Shown here: piece by piece, positions 27,915-27,919 of the stretch
Numbering within the stretch: position 1 is the first letter of the stretch
Layout: each line of letters starts with the position of its first letter
Assembly: GCA_003427395.1 (NCBI GenBank)
Contig: BFEA01000850.1
Span: forward strand, 307,844 to 335,762
DNA from: Chara braunii
Taxonomy: Eukaryota > Streptophyta > Charophyceae > Charales > Characeae
Length of the DNA: 27,919 bases
Direction: 5' to 3'
The notes under the pieces: model-generated
Database searches by the model: none
The model's input: the letters and a program-made list of their open reading frames with translations, nothing else
What the model was told of the DNA's origin: nothing
Program-made: the position numbers and the translations under genes

Positions 27915-27919
27915 TGATC

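Overview
This window is eukaryotic and almost entirely repetitive. It holds no recognisable single-copy host gene. It contains a PIF/Harbinger-type DNA transposon, three lineages of L1-type (EN/RT/zf-RVT) LINE retrotransposons called LINE-A, LINE-B and LINE-C here, a long fold-back element, several small MITE-like or tandem repeats and one assembly gap (226 N). Plant-style LINEs with a DUF4283-like ORF1, a C-terminal zf-RVT domain and a DDE_Tnp_4 transposase point to the green-plant lineage. A large, repeat-rich streptophyte genome (a charophyte alga, for example) would fit, but I cannot prove the species from sequence alone. Every large coding frame carries stops or frameshifts, so most genes are given as pseudogenes.

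Layout. 1-80 is a CT microsatellite. 81-2319 (-) is the Harbinger-like unit: a transposase with one frameshift, followed on the same strand by a coiled-coil ORF with one in-frame TAG. About 2640-8725 (+) is the 5' part of LINE-A (ORF1, then ORF2 with endonuclease and RT). 8726-12703 (-) is the 5' part of LINE-B (ORF1, endonuclease, first half of RT). 12704-15315 holds the LINE-B leader, a GA repeat, a possible A-tailed retroposon, two Harbinger-TIR-like motifs and the gap. 15316-17010 (-) is the 3' part of LINE-A (zf-RVT). 17011-20695 (+) is the 3' part of LINE-B (second half of RT, zf-RVT, 3'UTR). 20701-24938 (-) is LINE-C, 5'-truncated, with a 74-nt A tail. 24939-about 27100 (+) is a second copy of the LINE-B 3' end. 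The last 0.8 kb carries an inverted pair of small MITEs and a 3 x 50-bp tandem repeat.

The main result is that LINE-A and LINE-B are both cut in two, and the four halves pair up only if 8726-17010 is an inversion. LINE-A stops at 8725 (+) and resumes at 17010 (-). LINE-B stops at 8726 (-) and resumes at 17011 (+). Re-joining either pair gives a sensible protein across the junction, and AT content changes in step at both points. So the window either records a reciprocal 8.3-kb inversion with both breakpoints in LINE ORF2s, or a matching scaffolding error. Before it, both LINEs lay head-to-tail on the + strand.

Other notable structure: a 17-nt hairpin slot (CTGGA-N7-TCCAG) recurs in the 3'UTRs of LINE-A and LINE-C, with a degenerate version in LINE-B. 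LINE-B and LINE-C also share a 3'-terminal block around GAATTGTGGGG. A 333-bp near-perfect palindrome sits inside the C-terminal coding region of LINE-B in both duplicate copies. A direct duplication of about 2.1 kb flanks LINE-C. Most in-frame stops in the decayed LINEs are TAG, and the duplicate copies show directly that two of them arose as TGG to TAG and CAG to TAG.
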